64,000 nt of DNA from Atrichornis clamosus (taxonomy: Eukaryota; Chordata; Aves; Passeriformes; Menuridae): positions 124,001 through 188,000 of the forward strand of contig WBMZ01011898.1 of the NCBI GenBank assembly GCA_013400975.1. The letters run 5' to 3'. Under the pieces are notes generated by a model that saw only the letters and a list, made by a program, of their open reading frames with translations, ran no database searches and was not told the DNA's origin. The translations under genes were made by a program, and so were the position numbers. Every line of letters starts with the position of its first letter. The stretch's first letter is position 1. Below, piece by piece: positions 35,949 to 49,882 of this stretch.

Positions 35949-38900
35949 CTGTTGAAGGAAAAGAAAAAATTATTGAGGATTTTTCTTTTTAACATACTTT
36001 TGCTACTTATATATTATTGGCCCATTTAATACTTATACGACAACAAAAAAAAAAAGCCTAATTGTAGCCATGAATAAATATGTACATACACTCTGAAACA
36101 CATTTTAGGTCTCTCTTAACAATCACCGTTGGATACCAAGTAGCTATTTCTACATAACTGAAAACCTCTTAGGAACATCTTTTAAAAGAAAGCGCAATCG
36201 TACTATAATTCTGTGACTAAGTCAGTTGGGGGAGGGAAAGGAAAAGGGACCCAGATGTTCATGAAGAACTGACTCCATCTGCATGGCAAATGTCACACCA
36301 GCTTTGCCGCAGCCCTTGGGCACTCACACCAAACCACGTAAGGCAAGGCTGGAGTTGGACTGTGCCCCCTTACCCAGGCAGGAACTTCACAACACTTCAT
36401 CAAAGCCTTGGGCACAGAAGAAGAAACCTGAAGGTTAACAGCCCTGACAGGTTTCTGTCAAAGGAGAGATTTACTGTCAGGGCTCAAGTCAGACAAAGCC
36501 CTACCGTGGTTCCTCAGCAGAGGTGAAGCACAATTTTTATTTCCGGATTCTAAACATACTCACCACTACCCTTGGAAAGCAAAGGGAGAAATGTGTTCTT
36601 TACTCTGTTAGATCCCATTCACTGCTGAGCTGAAGGAAGACCGATTCTCCACACCATGACTACCACATCTGCACATGACACAACTAACTTGAATTTGCCA
36701 AGCCTACTGCCAGGCATCCCACAGCTTTCTGTGCCTCCCTCCAGCTCCAAGGCCTGCATTCAAATACATCAGATTGCCAAAAAATGCCAAAACCCCATTC
36801 CACCCTGCCTGCAGATACTGACCAAAGATTAAGAAAACCCCAAGTGTTTGGTAACTCCTTCCACAACTGTGAAATAAATAAATAACACCTGATGAAACAC
36901 AGTTTTCCAATAACCAGTGCTCCCTGGGAGGTGTAAACGCTCCACACAAAAGCCACAGGTTCCCATTATTGGATTACATTTGTAGTTACTACGGAAGAAA
37001 AAAACCAATTTTTTAAAATGAGCTATAATTTAAAGTGGCTTCTGTGCAGTGATACCTCAGCACCTTGCAATCACTATTTGGATTTCTCCCTACAACATTT
37101 CTTAGAGAAATGTGCTGTAATTTGCACTTTTAAATGGAAGGAGAGCCATGAGGAGCCCAAGCTACCAATCAACATGTTCAGTAGAGCACCAAATTACCAC
37201 CAGAACTGCAGCTGCAAATTAAAAATATTAATTGCTGCAACCCTTCCCTATCTAACTTTCATGCCTAAAGCAATTTCCTGCAAAGTGCTAACTAAATCTG
37301 GTCCTAAGCAGAAAGTGAGGAGAGAAATATTCCCCATTTTCCATAGCACACATATGCACAGGCAAGCTGTGAACTCACATGGCATTTTCTGTGCCAAACT
37401 GAGTGGAATAAACCAGACTGCAGTGATAAAACAAGTGGCATGAGGCCTCCAGAGACTCTTGCAGTTCCTCCTTTCAGTGTTTACTACTCATGGGACGGAT
37501 CAGAAGCAGCCACTGCTGACAATTCATTGTACAACTGCTGCTAAGATGAAACACAGTAAGGACTTCACTAATTGGGCTCAAGACACGCCATTCTAAGCAA
37601 CACATACTTTCTCCTCCCCCTTCAACTGGCCAGAAACCTCCTGCAAACATTTTGCCCCCATGAATTCGAGCCCAGGACAGAGCCAATACCCCAGGACAGG
37701 CTGGTTTCACCCCAAAGGCCTGTGCCAAGGGCTGTGAGGAGCAGCGAGCCTGGAGTTGCCTCGTAACCCAGAAGAGAGGCAGCTCCAACCTGTCCCAAGT
37801 CGCGATCCAGGAGGGAAGCATCCCCAAACATTCAGATCAACCCCAAAATAATTAAGATTTTTGCTTCTTTCAAGCACACACCACAGTGTGTGCTTATGTA
37901 CATGCTCTTCAAATAAAGAAAAAGTTGTTCTAGTTTTGTGGTCATCCTCCCCCTACGGAGGAAAGCATTTTCCAGCCATGTCTAATCTCTTTGGCTGAAC
38001 AAGATGAAAATGCAAAATCTGCCTTCCTACAGTGTTTACTCTGCTCTCTCTCAACATATGCGGCCTTGGCAATTTGCAAGTCTACGGATTCCTGGCAAGA
38101 ATAACAGATACCCAAGAGTAAGAAGCTTTCTAGTCTTCCCAAGTACATGGATACCCCAATTAGGACTCTTTCCTGATAAAACATTAATAAGTTACTATGT
38201 TTCCTCCTAAATCTTAGGAATTTGTGAGTTCAGCCTGTTGTGAAATCACTGTTGCAAAGTATCAGCAGAAGAGAGATGAAGGCCAATTTTTAAACATTAT
38301 ATTTCAAAACATGGATTCTTTGGAACTCAAAGATTTGTCCCGATTCTGCTACCATAATAGCATACATTTTAATTGCTAAGTTCCTTGAAGTACCCTGAGA
38401 TGTCAATATAAAGAAAGATGAGTGGAAGTTAAAACCTTGACTTTTAATTTTGAATATGGGCATTTAAATGAGATTTATTTAGAACCACCCCTTCTTAGCT
38501 AAGTATTGCTTAGACAATGTATTTTGGGAATTCAAGTCAGCTCTTTATTGTCAGACATGAACAAATATGACCGTTTCCTGAAATACAAATATTTCAAAAG
38601 GTCAAACGACTATATAGAAATGAAGACATACTCCAATCCATTTTAAAGACCAAGTCAAAGTGTGCCAAGAAATCATGGGGTTTGCTGCAAAGCTGCTTAC
38701 AAGAACTAATACATTTCCTCTTCTAAAAGTGCCAATTTCTCAAAGCTAATGCCTAATAGCTACTTGCTACTGGTGGTCTGTGAGATTCCACATAACAGGG
38801 ATAAACAGATCCGGAAAATAGCTTTCCCACATAACATCTGTCTTCCCACCAGAACTCTATTATAAACAAACAAAATAAATGGCTTAAATCCTTGAGCAAG

Positions 38901-40627
38901 CGACAAGCACAGAAACATTCCAGTGCTGAAAGCAGAACGCCCAAGAGTAGTGGGAGACCATACCACAGCACCCCAGGGACAAAAGAGATTATTGAATTTC
39001 CCTGCTTAAGGACAAAAATGAAACCCCAGAAGAGTGGTCTCATGATGATGGATGCACAGAATACAGTCAAGAGATTTGATTTCTTTCTTGGTTTGACATG
39101 GTCTTGTTATGCAAGTTTGGATGAGATCTGCTCTCTCCTCAAGTTTTGCTAACTAGACTCTTGATAATAGTCCTTCTTCCCGATTTCTACTTTATTGCAA
39201 CTCACAAAGACAAATTTTGTGTTTGTTCAGACAACAAAGCCAAAGGACTCACTCATTTTTTCTCAGTGCATCTCTCCTGTAATGTGGCAACACTGTAATG
39301 GGCCAACATTTCATCTTCAGAACAGAGCATTCAAATTTTTACCAGGTTACATGAAAACACATTCTTCATTCTCCACCAAAACAACACGTACAACTCATTC
39401 CTGTTTAGCAAAGTAGGGTTAACACCTCAAGCAGGAAGAAAATTCCAAATTCCAATTCAAGTGGAAAAGCTGTTAATGTTTGTTACACGTGACTTCTAAG
39501 TACTGGTCGAGATGAAACGACCAAGACACTTTGGTGTCCCATTTTCTCCTCCTAGGACTGGAAGCCAGTGTAACCACTCAGGGCAAGGTATCAGTGCTAC
39601 TTGAAACTTATAGGGACCTTGCAAGGCTTTCTGTGCCTTTCTAACCCAAGCAGGCTGGCTTAAGAGGCCTGAAATAGCAAGACGATAACAAAGCTCTCAT
39701 TGCTTGTGGGAAACTTAGGCAGCCTCCTCCCAGGAAAAGCCGGGGAAAGCTATTGCTAGAAACCGGACATTTTCAGCTGAGAGGCTCCAAAACCTCACAG
39801 TGAGCCCAATGAAAGGTCCCAAACATGTCTGCAGCCAGGGTGCACAAACACTGCAGTGAAATCTAATACACAGGATAGAGGCAGTACAGGCCAAGACCCA
39901 AGAAGGGGATCTTTTAGAAGACCACTTGTTGGTACAGCTTATGGGAGAATATTTCACACACTGGCATACAGTGTATTAATAAGGCTATTTTTCCTCCTGT
40001 CAGAGTTAGACTTGCAATGAACCAAGGGCCCAGAAGACAGAAGATTGCATCTGCAGAAGCCAGGGAACATGGTCGACACCAGCTGAGGCTGCAGCACAAA
40101 AGTTACACAGCTGGGGCTGTCGCAAAAACCCTGCCCCATATCCTTGAAAGCTTTTCTGGATCTGTGGCAATCTCCACAAAGCAACCCTCTGCAGAGTTCA
40201 AAATCATTAAACATCTACACAGATTTGCTGCAAGCCTTCTGGAAGTGTCCCCTACATCCCTTTCGTCAGCTCTGTTAAAAACAAATGCACTACTTCTTAC
40301 CTCTGGTGGCCTGTAACAGCCCAGAGAAATACTTGATGCACACAAGTCAGTCCTGCTGTAAAATGTCCAAGTGCTAATGCACCCTGCAAGTGCACTAAAT
40401 TCCCAGTGGACAAAAAGGTTTCTCTATTTACTTAATTTGTTAAACCTTGGAGCACAGAAATAGAAAACAAATAAATTCTTGTAAAATAAGATTGCTAGTG
40501 TGGATGCTGTTTATGCAGACTGATTTTAATACTCCAGATATGCATAATGCACATTCCCTTAGTAATGATTACGCTCAAATGTACTGGGTTCCTATGACTT
40601 TGAAGAGTTTCAGATCGTGCCACCAAA

Positions 40628-40691
40628 ACAATTCATTGGAATGAGAGACAATAAAGTGAGATCAAAGTGTGACTACAATTTATTGGAATGA
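40628..40691. repeat. 17-base direct repeat, one mismatch, 47 bp apart
   Basis: ACAATTCATTGGAATGA (40628-40644) and ACAATTTATTGGAATGA (40675-40691) differ at one base and flank a 30-base spacer. The spacer does not look like a known element. Confidence 0.8.
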
Positions 40692-43600
40692 ATCCAAAAC
40701 CAAGGCTTGCCCAGCACTGTTTTCATTGTAGGGGGAGGGCTGTGTTTTGGTTTTGTGGGGTTTTTTTAATGTCACACATGCAAGATTATATTTCTCATAT
40801 AATACTCATTTTCCTTTGTATTTGCCTGACCTACTGCAGTTCTGGATCTTGCCAACTCATAAGCACATGTGCTGCTGCATGTTCAGAAGAGCTGAGGCCA
40901 AGGAGATGGCAGAGGAAGCCTGTGCTTACATGTTCTAAGTCTTCTGAACAGTCTCAGTCTCAAACAGAGCCTGGCAAATTTCACACTGCAACTTTAGTCC
41001 ATAATGAAGTTTCCCATTTTAATAAACATTAGCAACTAGATCAGTACCGTATTAAAATATCGTCTGTTATTTGAACAATCATGTTGTGAGATCAAATTTG
41101 TTTTACATTATGGTTGGCCACAATAAAATAGCCTCTGGTCCATTGTGTTTTTTCAGGCTGGAAATACAAAGTTGCAAGAGACAATGTTTGAAAAGAGTAA
41201 GGAAAAGAGTAACATCAAGACTAAAAGCGAAACCACCTGAGCCCATTACTGTTTCTGGAGCTTTGATTTACCGTATTCCTGTGTATGGCAATGGAGGTGT
41301 TTGTATTGCTTGGTGGAGAGGGATGGGCTGGGTACTTGAAAAAGACAAACAAATAAATAAACGAGGATTTCATCCTGCAACACTCCAGGGTTTGCTGGCA
41401 CTGTTTCACAACAGCACATACAAAATAAACTCTACCTGTAGTCCAGGCTGAGCAGCTGCACTTCAGGTTGAGCAAATGCTCCTCGTGCTTCAGTGAGCTG
41501 GGAGCATGAGCAGAGAAATACATCACTGGATCTCTGAACAAACACAGCCCATTCTCCATGATGATGAAAAATCTCTTGCTCAAGACCACCTTCCCAGAAA
41601 CACCATTTTAGTCCTGGAAATGAAGCGGGCAAAGTCTTCTATGTTGTAATACAAAAAAACCCCCAATCCTGGTAAGTTACTGTATGTGCTTAATGCAGTT
41701 ATTAACCAGGATAGGCAGACTTGTAAAACTTGGACGGGACAGTAAAGGTTGTAAAAAGGACTACCTAAAACAGCAGTGGATGAGGTCCTGAAATTCAGAA
41801 GGGAAAAAAAAAAATCAAGGAAAATAAGAAACTAGGCAACAGTATCCACAGTTCAAGCAAAACCATCTTACTCCTAGGGGAGACAAAATAACAGTCCTTT
41901 ACCAAATATGTTAATAGATGATATAATGGCTGAAGAAACAAAGCTCAAACAGGTCACACAAAGGCAGAAGCCTACACCTATATCCCAAACCAAACAATCA
42001 CGACACAGGCAACCTAATTCAAAGAGGAAAACAACACTGCTAAAACATTCAATACGGACATGATCCTGCAAGCCGCTGTGCAAAGAGCAGCAGCCTGGAC
42101 AAGCTGTGGACAACCCACTCTGGCCAGGATCAAGCCTTTAATTGCACTGCAACCTGCTTTAGATCTGAGCCCTGAAGTAAGAGCAGATCATTTGCCAGAA
42201 AAGACACCCACACAGCAAGTTGGAGCGAGTACTTAAAGTGGATGCATGAGCACAGATTATCGGGTTTCTCTTCTGAGTTTCTTGAGGGCACAGAAATCTC
42301 TCCCCTGCTCAGTGAATATTGCTGCTAACCTCAAGATCATTATGACAGACTCCAGTGTTATTATTAATGAAGCAGACTAATCATCTCTGCTGGTCTCCTC
42401 TCTGACTACGTTGGGATGTTTTCATACAAACAAACAGAATTCCTACACAGGATGCAATTAAAGGCAAAACCTGCAAATAAGTGATGAGGAAATCAACCCA
42501 AAGGTGACACAAGAAGTTTTCAAGACAGCTCTTAAATACCTCTCAACATCTGCTTGCCCACTTGTCAAAAGATAGACTTGTTTGCACAAGCAAACAGGAG
42601 CAGGAGATTGGATATGTCTGTGCCAAGAGATTGTTGGTGAAAACATTAGCGAGAGCATTCATTCAAAAATGTTCCATTATTTCTGCAGGAATAAAATGGG
42701 GGGAAGCAGAATATACCTCCTGCCGTACTGCAGTCAAGGCTAACCTGTACTCTTCAGGGTGAAAACCGTGTTTTTACAGCACTTGGATGCTTTTGCTTCT
42801 ATTTCTGTCATTTGTCAATCTTTCATTAATCTTCCTTTTGTGGTTTTTTCTTTTTCACATAACATGCACTGCAAACACTAGTAAATGCCCCAAATGTCAT
42901 CATCACCTTAGTAAAGAAATACACAGCATTTTGAGGCAGAGCCAACACTATAACCAGAGGCATTTCCTATACTTTCTCCTCTCTTTTTTTCAAAGCATCA
43001 CACCAGAAGCAAAAAAAGAGAGTGTGTAGGGAAAGAAAAGACCCCCTACACACAGCCCACCAAATGCATACAGTTTTCTGTGATCCTTATTAATGTTTTC
43101 TTACTCCTTTATGCAGATACTGCACGTGGCCCTACAAACAGTGCCTCAAGCGTGAGGCTCAGCATCGTGGGAGCCGTACAAAAAGGAAAGGAAACCAAGC
43201 ACTGCCTTGAGATAAATAACTCTCCGCCCTCAAAGCACTTCAAGGTAAAGAGCAGCCAACCTGCTGCCTGTGAAAATCTTTACTCCTGACTCTGGGCAAG
43301 TTATAAAGTTTGTTTTACCAGAGCAGGCTGATGTGAAGGGCCAGAGCACCCACTGGATTCCTATCCAGATAACAAGCAAAGCAAGACTTGCAGCGAGTTC
43401 TTAGGCCACAAGCTATCACAGCAAAAGACGTGCCTTGGGCACAGAAGCCTTTCTTCACATCTAAAGAAGCAGCAGGCTTCAAGGTCCTAGCCTGTGGCAG
43501 CTGCAACAATATTATTACTACAACTCAGTAGCTTCCCTCAAAGGGCAAAACTGTTGAGGCACTGATGGGAAAATTGTTCAAATTGACACAGGCATTCCCC

Positions 43601-46104
43601 AAGGGAGGAAGAGAAGGAGATGGGAGGAAAACTCAGGTCCCCTGGGCTCCCATCACAGGCAGATGGATGGCTGCTCTGATCCAGCTCTCAAACCATCCTG
43701 CCTTTAAGAGAGCACTCAGTCGCCACACCTGCCGCTCCTCAAACTCCCAAAGGAAGACCAGCAGGCCAGGCTGGACTCGCTGGATAAACACAAGTAAATA
43801 CATGAAAGTACAAGAGAGCAGGGTCAGATCTGGCAGGAGGAAAGACTCTTTGCATGTTCCTGCAGGAGCAGCAAAGCACAGACCTGCTGCCAGCTAAAAC
43901 ATACCCAAAACCACAGGGGACAGCAATACTCATCAAAACCCAACAAAAGGCTCCACCTGGCCTCAACAGCAGCATCCTAAAGGTGAACATGATCATGCTG
44001 ACATCAGGAGGTAATGAAATTGAGAGTAAAAATGAACTTCAACGTTCACTTGGTCACTATTACCACAAAGATTTTCCCAACAAGCTGCATCTGTGTCTCC
44101 CAATATCACAAGACTCTGTTCTTCACAGCAGTGATGGAGGGATTTGGAGGGATGGTCACACAGGGCTGGTGCAGACCAGGACAGCTGGTCTCATTCACAT
44201 AATTCTGTTCCCTACCCTATTCTTGCAAATGTAGCATCTGGAACACCAGGTACAAGCGCCTGACAATAATTCAGTAAAGCCTTAAATAATCTAAGGTAGC
44301 TGAAAGATCTGTTGGTGAATCAACAAATATGGACAGACACAGCAGAGCAAAAGGAAGTCAGAAACAGAAAGGCTACCCCTAAAATATTAAATCAATAGAG
44401 ATTAACAGGAAGAAGCTCGGTCTATGAAACAAGCACACCACAACAGCCATGCCAGGGGAAGGCAGCCACAAGATGGTACCTCAAACAGATAAAACTGAAT
44501 TATTACCCTGGAATGCCAAATATTTAATGTTTCAGTGATAAAACAACAAATGTTCAGTAACATAAGACTTCTGCTGCCCAAAGCAGCCCACAAACTCCAC
44601 GCACCAGAAAATACAAATTAAATGCTGACATCAGAGAAAGATTCTGTTTTGTTGTAAGAACAAAAAAGCAAACAAACATTTTCTTGTAAGGAACAAAATG
44701 TTGACCTCTGCAAATTTGGGAAGACTTCAAGAAACAACATAACTGTGGGGAAAAATGTGCAGGGCAGCAGAATAAAGTCGTATCTGACCTCTAAAGGCTG
44801 ACTCCTGTAAGCCTACGCAGCTCCACTCCCTTCCAGACTCCTCACACCTCTTTTGACACTTCCACACGCCTCACAAAGCAACAAACCCAGTGCAAAAATA
44901 AGTTTCAGACTAACGCATATACTATATTTTATCCCAAATCTCTACTGTTCATGAGTCACTGTAAATGCACGTATAGACAGATGACCCCCTTCCATTTGTC
45001 AGCATCCCAAAACACAAAGGAAAAATAATTGCTGAGCTGGATTGGAGGAGCATATTTCAGCCAACTTAGAAAAAAAAAAAAATAAGGGAGGGATTTCAAC
45101 AGAGCAAGTCAAAAATTCATCAATCACACGCAAACTGAATTTTATGAATGTATATAAAGTTTTCCATGCAGTCTACAGGTCACACATTTTAACCGCACAA
45201 ACTGCTCCCTGAAACCTTCAAATAATCAACATTGTGGGATTTTTTCCTACTTGCTAATGCACTGCCCATGAGCCACATTTTACTTTGCAGAGTTAATGAA
45301 AGACTCCCACGGGCTTTTGTTACCAATAGTTACAGAAAAGAACTTCTGTGGAACAGCGATGCAAATTTTATCAATGCAAAGTTTAAGAGTTGCAAAAACA
45401 ATATAATAAACAATTACAGCTTTCTAATGAGATTTTTCTTGGTCAGACGTACCTCAGACATTTCCAGACATGACTAAACTCTAAGATTCCCATTTCCAAT
45501 TAACACATGCGTGTTTCCCAACAAGCCCTCCCCCCAAAAAGCCACTCAGTGTGAGATTACTGCAGAATCTGATGGTCTTTAGTAGGATATTTGGCCTAAC
45601 TCCAGCTCCATCAGCCTTCATGCTTATTTTTATAGGCACAGCCTCCAGCTTAGCACTCTGCTATGTAACACAACACCCAAGTCTATTAAACTTTCCACCA
45701 AACACACATAAAATGAACAACAGGTAATCAAGCCACAGTCAGTTCCCTCACTGTTAGGAGTACACTCATTGCCCTGTTTGCACCATGGCATGAAACTTAG
45801 CTGATGTTCTTGAAGGACTTACAGTGAATGTGCCTGGGATGACACCAGAGGATCATCAGAGGATCCAGATCTAAATGGTTTTGGCAAGGGGAGTTCTTAC
45901 GTTGAAGATCTAGAATTTCGAAGGGGCAAATGGAGCTGGCACTAAGATATCCAACATCAAACATTCAGCATCAAACTGTGAAAAAGACTAGAAAGGGGAA
46001 AAAATCTTCTAGTGGAATGAGCCCAACTATCTTGTCATCTTTGGCTACAGGGAGGGGAGAAATTTGGCATTGTTCACTGATGGCTGGATCTGACTCTCAC
46101 GTTT

Positions 46105-46430
46105 CATAGAATCATAGAATAATTTGGGTTGGAAAGGGTATTTGAAGGTCTCTAGCTCAACCTTCCTGCACTGAGCAGGGAAATCTCCAACTAGATCAGG
46201 CTGCTCAGAGCCCATTCCAATGTTGACCTTGAATGTTTCCAGGGATGGGACACCTACCACCTCTCTGGACACTCTGTTACACTGTTTCACTATCCTCATC
46301 ATAAAAAAATTTCTTCCTTATTATCTAGTCTAAATTCACCCTCTTTTGGTTTAAACCAATATTCCCCATCTTATCACAACAGGCTTTACTAAAAAGTTTG
46401 TCCCCATCCCTCTTGTAAGCCCCCTTTGTG
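46105..46430 (-). mobile_element. CR1 LINE fragment with intact 3' octamer end
   Basis: On the plus strand it opens CATAGAATCATAGAATAATT followed by TGGGTTGGAAAGGG, the reverse complement of the CR1 3' terminus. Going inward it shows the reverse complements of GCTCTGAGCAGCCTGATCTA, CATCCCTGGAAACATTCAAG, AGACTAGATAATAAGGAAGA, ACTTTTTAGTAAAGCCTGTT and GGGGGCTTACAAGAGGGATG. It is 5'-truncated at about 46430. It is in the same orientation as MYO1B in intron 2. Divergence from the recalled consensus is scattered, suggesting an old insertion. Confidence 0.93.
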
Positions 46431-49400
46431 GGTTTACCTACCAAGACTGGCTAACACAGCAGTGCAACATCTGGCCAACCTTAGAGCATTTTCAAAGCTA
46501 TCCACTCTACAGGTCTCATTCCTCACAACAAACCCTTTTGAAAGTTATAACGGCAACTCTGCTTTAAAACTAACACATGTCGCACAGACACAGCCTCCAG
46601 TCTGCAGGAAACAGCTTAGAAACCCACGGTGAGTAAGCCTGGTTTGCTGCAGTCTGACTTTGTTCTTTAAACTCGGGCACAACTTCTGGTATTGCCTACA
46701 GTGGAGCACTGACACGAAGTTAAACCCTCAGCTGAGCCATTAAAGGACAAATCCATTCCTACTGCCCTCTGAAAGGATCCTGAGAGATCAACTTCTGTAT
46801 GTAACTTTCTGGAGCTGTGCAAATCTGTAGTCTTCGTTAAGCACCCACAGTAGCTCTTTAACAGTGCAATCTGGTTTCCCCCGAGGATGAAAACTACAGA
46901 TTTTACATGGTAAAACAAGCACTACTTCCAGGTGTAACAAAGGCTTCATTGCCCTCATCAGTGCCTAAAATCAGAAATGCAAAGTGTAGCTGCCGTGAGT
47001 GAGAAGCGAGTTGGTGGCAACAAGGAGAAGGTAGAGAAGAGTTTGTACTTGAAACTTAACGTGGTTGTTACACTGAGCACCATTCCAGTTGTTACTGTTT
47101 CACAAGTTCTCTAAAATATGCAACAGAGGCACGAAATTTGCAAGGCAGCAAAACTCAACTGATATGGAGAGGAAATAATATTCCTCAAGTGGTTTGGTAA
47201 GTGAAACCATGTAGCATCACAAACCAGGTAACTTTCATACTTGGTAGCAGCATGTGGCATAGGCATAAACATCCATTTTTTCCACCACTGTATGCAGTGA
47301 ATGTTTTAATACTTGCAAAAATCTGCAGCATTTTGCCTTCATATTGTGGATTCACACACAGCACTTGTAAGACCTTAAAAAAATAATAAATCACATGATC
47401 AAACAAATATGCAGATTAAAAGGTAAATGATAGTGCAACAAACTACAAGGGAATGATTCAGGAAAAAAAAAAGTTTTGGTTTTGGCAGCAGTTCACACTT
47501 CTCAACAGTGCACCTTTAAGTACTAGGCTTTCCCACCTGCAAGGCAAAGGATCCTACATTGCTAGAGAAAAGTGACACCTTGTTTCACCCACCAAAGCAC
47601 ATAATACACCTAATTACAATGCATGTCAGGGCCAGGTCCTTCCAAACCAGAAACTGAGAGAAATACAAACTTCACTGCCACCTTCTCAAAGAACTGTGTG
47701 TTTGAACGCAGTTGTTAGGTAGCTCATAATAGCAGATAAAAATAAAACAGAATACCCATTTGCCATTCAAACCAATTTCTTTCAAGAAAAAAATAGCCAG
47801 TCTGAAGCAGAAAAATATGAATAAATACTTTGCAATTCATAGTAGTTTACAGCAAAATAAAAACCAAACAAACAAAACCTTGAGAAATCCACTCCCATAA
47901 GATTCATAGCAATCCTTCATAAGAGACTGCACAGTCTAGGACACCCTCAGAGAACTGTATCCTTAATGTTTTAAATAAAACTTTCATATATGACCCAAAG
48001 ATTGGGCAGGGTGGTACTGTCTTCTTTAATCTCTAGGAAAATAGCTGCCCTTCCTTCTCTTTTCCTTCATATTTTCTTGAGCTAAAATGAAATGAGATGA
48101 TTCAGTATCGTCCACTTTTACTGTAGGCATTAGGAGCATAATATTAACCCTAAAACTGCTGTGGAATATGTTAAGTATACAAGCCTCTGACCAGGAAAAA
48201 AACTCTCTGAATCCCAGGAGACAACCACTGCAGCTGTTGAATATGTAAGACTGGCCAGAAGTGGGATAAAAGAACAGAAAAGAGAAGTCTGATATCTACC
48301 TGCCTCTATCAGCATTGAAGGGTTATCAACAGGGGACAGAACACATATTCACAGAACAAGGAAAATTTAAGACACAAAGTTTTGCAAACGTAACCCTCAA
48401 GAGTATAAAGAAAGATCTAATTTTTTTTTTAACCATTGTGGAAGAAATCTTTCCACAAATATACATTGGTTTGGTTTCTTCCCCAACAAGGTTTTAACGG
48501 ATACTGAGAGTCCTTGTCTTACTAGGATTTTCTGTTGAATTTCAATTGTCAGAACAACCTGAAGGAGCAAATCGGTGGAGATGATACAATAGCAGTTTGG
48601 AGCAACTGTGTATTACCAACCTAATTCATAAACAAAAGGGAACAGGAGTGGTTGAGCAGGAAAATTAATTGAGAAGATGTGAGAGACAATGGATAGCAAA
48701 GGTACAAAAGCACAGACTATAACTAAGGGACAGAAAAAGTAAACAAAAATAGCACAGATCCTCCCATACTCCCATACAGTTTCCTTTCCATTTTCCAGTA
48801 AAACAAAACCACAATGGTTCAAATGCTCAGCAAGAATTAAAAATATAATCACACTAAAAATTAAAAGGGGGGAGAGGGCTGAATTAGAAGTACAGAACAC
48901 ATCTATTTGATTGCAGTAAGCTGCAGACACAATTGCTTGCAGATCATAACTACACTTGGTTTCAATATTTAGGCTTTTACTCTTAAAAACTTATCTTTCA
49001 CCAGCAGCCTTGGAAAGCCTCTACAAATCATTAAGTTCACACAGCCGAAGCAATAACAGATACGATACTATGCACGTTTTAGCAAAAGTGGAACAAAGAA
49101 ATGAAGCAGGAAATTAAAGGCTTAACTACAATCACAATTTGCCTCTTCATTCCCTGCCTGTGTTTCAACTGCCAGTTCACAACATCTCTCCTGTTGAGCA
49201 TCACTCAGAGATTGATTTGCCTGAAAATTTTGATTACTTACACATATATCTAAGGTCATTGTATCTAGTTTAAAATCCGATCATTTTAATAAACACAACA
49301 TTTTTGCAAGTCAAAGATAGCAGGTGACATTTAAGATAGCCTTAGCATATTCCAAGCATGTACTGTTTCTACTTCAAGCTGCTGTAACATCCTGGAAGTG

Positions 49401-49741
49401 CCTTCCCTGTAATTGAAATATTTATAACTGCAATGTCCTCTGACAACAGGAGTATCAAAGTTATTGTCAGCAGGAGTTCTGGAACTGCTCTTTATAAAAA
49501 TCAGAGATCCCCCATGTCGTGCAGTGGGGAGAAAGAAAAAGGAAAGATATCCCAGATGGGAAATATCAAGTGCAAACAACGCAGTACGGGAATGACTACG
49601 GCACAAGAAAGGTTTGAAACATCCCTCATTCAATAGATGATGCTCAGGCACTCAGCCTGTGTGTGTCCTTACAAAAAACCACATATCTTGAGAAGGACAA
49701 CACGGCTCCCCATGGGATGTTATTCCTTAACGTATACTCAC

Positions 49742-49882
49742 ATATACTTCATTGTGATCAAAGCGCTTTTTCAGGTTATTGATGAACGAATCCTCATTAA
49801 GAGGCTCCAGAAGAACCATATCTCCCACCCCTATCATGTCGTCTAAAAGAGACGTCTTGACCTCCATTTTGGCCATTTTCTC
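49742..49882 (-). CDS. MYO1B: MYO1B exon 2 (first coding exon): start codon and residues 1-45 of myosin Ib
   Basis: This exon carries the start of unconventional myosin Ib, a single-headed, membrane-binding, tension-sensitive actin motor. Read on the minus strand, a T-rich tract ending CCTTCCAG (acceptor AG 49884-49883) precedes six untranslated bases (GAGAAA) and the ATG at 49876-49874. The 45 codons begin MAKMEVKTSLLDDMIGVGDM and end DHNEVY; the donor GTGAGT follows at 49741, phase 0. This start is chosen because it has A at -3 and G at +4, follows the acceptor directly, and gives the N-terminus I recall for vertebrate MYO1B. The sequence KTSLLDDMIGVGDMVLLEPL fits MYO1B better than MYO1A, whose N-terminus differs strongly. 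A second in-frame ATG at codon 4 also has A at -3 and G at +4. Coding bases are 49742-49876. Identity is from recalled family sequence, not a search. Confidence 0.96.

Larger units (their letters stand above)
35949..49741 (-). other. MYO1B: MYO1B intron 2 (13.8 kb)
   Basis: The intron runs from donor GTGAGT (49741) to acceptor CAACAG (35949) and is phase 0. It contains a minus-strand CR1 fragment at 46105-46430, an A13 run near 45070 and a 17-base direct repeat at 40628-40691. The rest is AT-rich unique-looking sequence with short open frames, such as 37018-37443 and 41071-41451, that show no recognisable protein and no in-frame link to the flanking exons. Confidence 0.9.

Noticed and set aside
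37018..37443. Open frame of 141 codons on the plus strand in intron 2.
   Set aside because: No similarity to a known family that I can recognise, and it is antisense to the gene with no promoter or splice structure.
46045..46302. Minus-strand open frame of 85 codons.
   Set aside because: It overlaps the CR1 3' end and is a repeat-derived frame.
14322..49882. Assignment to MYO1A (brush border myosin I) rather than MYO1B.
   Set aside because: The N-terminus KTSLLDDMIGVGD and the P-loop GESGAGKT fit MYO1B. MYO1A as I recall it has a different N-terminus and GESGSGKT.
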